Origin: Corynebacterium sp. HMSC29G08
GTDB lineage: Bacteria > Actinomycetota > Actinomycetes > Mycobacteriales > Mycobacteriaceae
Reading direction: 5' to 3'
DNA: 64,000 nucleotides
Assembly: GCF_001806875.1 (NCBI RefSeq)
Contig: NZ_KV786209.1
Span: 520-64,519, forward strand
A program made the position numbers and the translations under genes. Below are positions 63,679 to 64,000 of this stretch, piece after piece; the stretch's first letter is position 1; every line of letters starts with the position of its first letter. Below the pieces are notes generated by a model. That model saw only the letters and a program-made list of their open reading frames with translations, ran no database searches and was not told where the DNA came from.

Positions 63679-64000
63679 TCACCTTAGCCGCGGGATGACG
63701 CTTGGGTACTTGCGCGCGTACCCGATTGCGATGATGATCAGCGCCGCGATCGCGCCGATGACCGTCTCGGCGGTTCGAGCCAAGAGCATGGGACCTATGG
63801 GGGCGGCGTCGACTGCCTGCACCATCAGAAGCGCGGTTGGGGTGATGAAGCTTGTGGCGATGGTGTAGTTGCGGGTGACATACATTTCGGTGAGATACTG
63901 CAGGACCACGATCCAAATGACAAGCTGCCAGCCCTCCAAGGAGTGAGAGAGCAGAAACCCGGCGACCGCGATGCCGGTGAGGGTGCCAAGGACTCGCTCG
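63679..64000 (-). CDS. FUSC-type membrane protein, 5' end beyond the window
   Basis: The C-terminal 106 or so residues of a membrane protein whose frame stays open to the window edge. ERVLGTLTGIAVAGFLL begins the visible part, followed by LQYLTEMYVTRNYTIATSFITPTALLM and the final ARTAETVIGAIAALIIIAIG, the pattern of fusaric-acid-resistance/aromatic-acid-exporter (FUSC-like) C-terminal membrane domains. The internal TTG at 63939 is not the real start. Substrate unknown. Confidence 0.78.
   Translation of the reverse strand, partial: ERVLGTLTGIAVAGFLLSHSLEGWQLVIWIVVLQYLTEMYVTRNYTIATSFITPTALLMVQAVDAAPIGPMLLARTAETVIGAIAALIIIAIGYARKYPSVIPRLR

Overview
The window looks like chromosomal DNA of a Corynebacterium species. 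Diagnostic signs are the mycothiol enzyme Mca, actinobacterial families (DUF4307, DUF5997, DUF6542, DUF4245, LGFP-repeat lipoprotein), corynebacterial gene orders (glmU-prs next to tRNA-Gln, TetR and mfd; ychF-ispH-xseA-xseB-DUF4245-glpX-fumC; greA-mca-uppS-like-coaA-glyA) and many starts with no Shine-Dalgarno placed 6-8 nt after a -10-like hexamer, as in leaderless actinobacterial mRNAs. All functions were assigned by reading the sequence; no database search was run.

Layout. 0-10 kb is mostly housekeeping: pepT, a YihY/BrkB membrane protein, prfC, an isochorismatase-fold/FMN-reductase pair, two peptidyl-tRNA hydrolases, a nitronate-monooxygenase-like protein, a fumarylacetoacetase-family protein and rplY. 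10-19.2 kb is an accessory catabolic island: ring-hydroxylating dioxygenase alpha and beta subunits, a two-domain VOC protein, a tandem ABM protein, an MHS-type transporter, a convergent MhpA-type flavoprotein hydroxylase and an FMN-dependent alpha-hydroxyacid dehydrogenase. A shared palindromic operator sits in front of both transcription blocks. 19-30 kb holds an amino-acid permease/aromatic aminotransferase operon, an MFS-glmU-prs operon, tRNA-Gln, TetR-mfd and an unusual short-arm tRNA with a UAA anticodon. 30-34.5 kb has crtB-crtI, a decayed FAD monooxygenase, a SUFU-domain protein and a Bax-inhibitor-like protein.

34.5-55.5 kb is conserved core: greA, mca, a short-chain Z-prenyl transferase, coaA, glyA, a TetR/MFS efflux pair with a clear operator, fumC, glpX, xseAB, ispH and ychF, mixed with lineage-specific envelope proteins. 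55.5-64 kb is accessory and mosaic: a zinc-ribbon membrane protein with an amyloid-like motif, a higBA toxin-antitoxin locus, the deleted remnant of a second higBA, an orphan ribbon-helix-helix antitoxin, an ArsO-like flavoprotein, a CtpG-like metal pump with its CmtR repressor and a symmetric 52-bp operator, a luciferase-like monooxygenase, a DUF488 protein and the edge of a FUSC-type protein. Four related short elements, three of them readable as 12-13-codon micro-ORFs ending V-(E/D)-F-K-x-x-V-stop, are scattered only through this last part.

The best candidates for something undescribed are the dioxygenase/VOC/ABM/flavoprotein island with its shared operator, the micro-ORF family around higBA and DUF488, and the short-variable-arm UAA tRNA.
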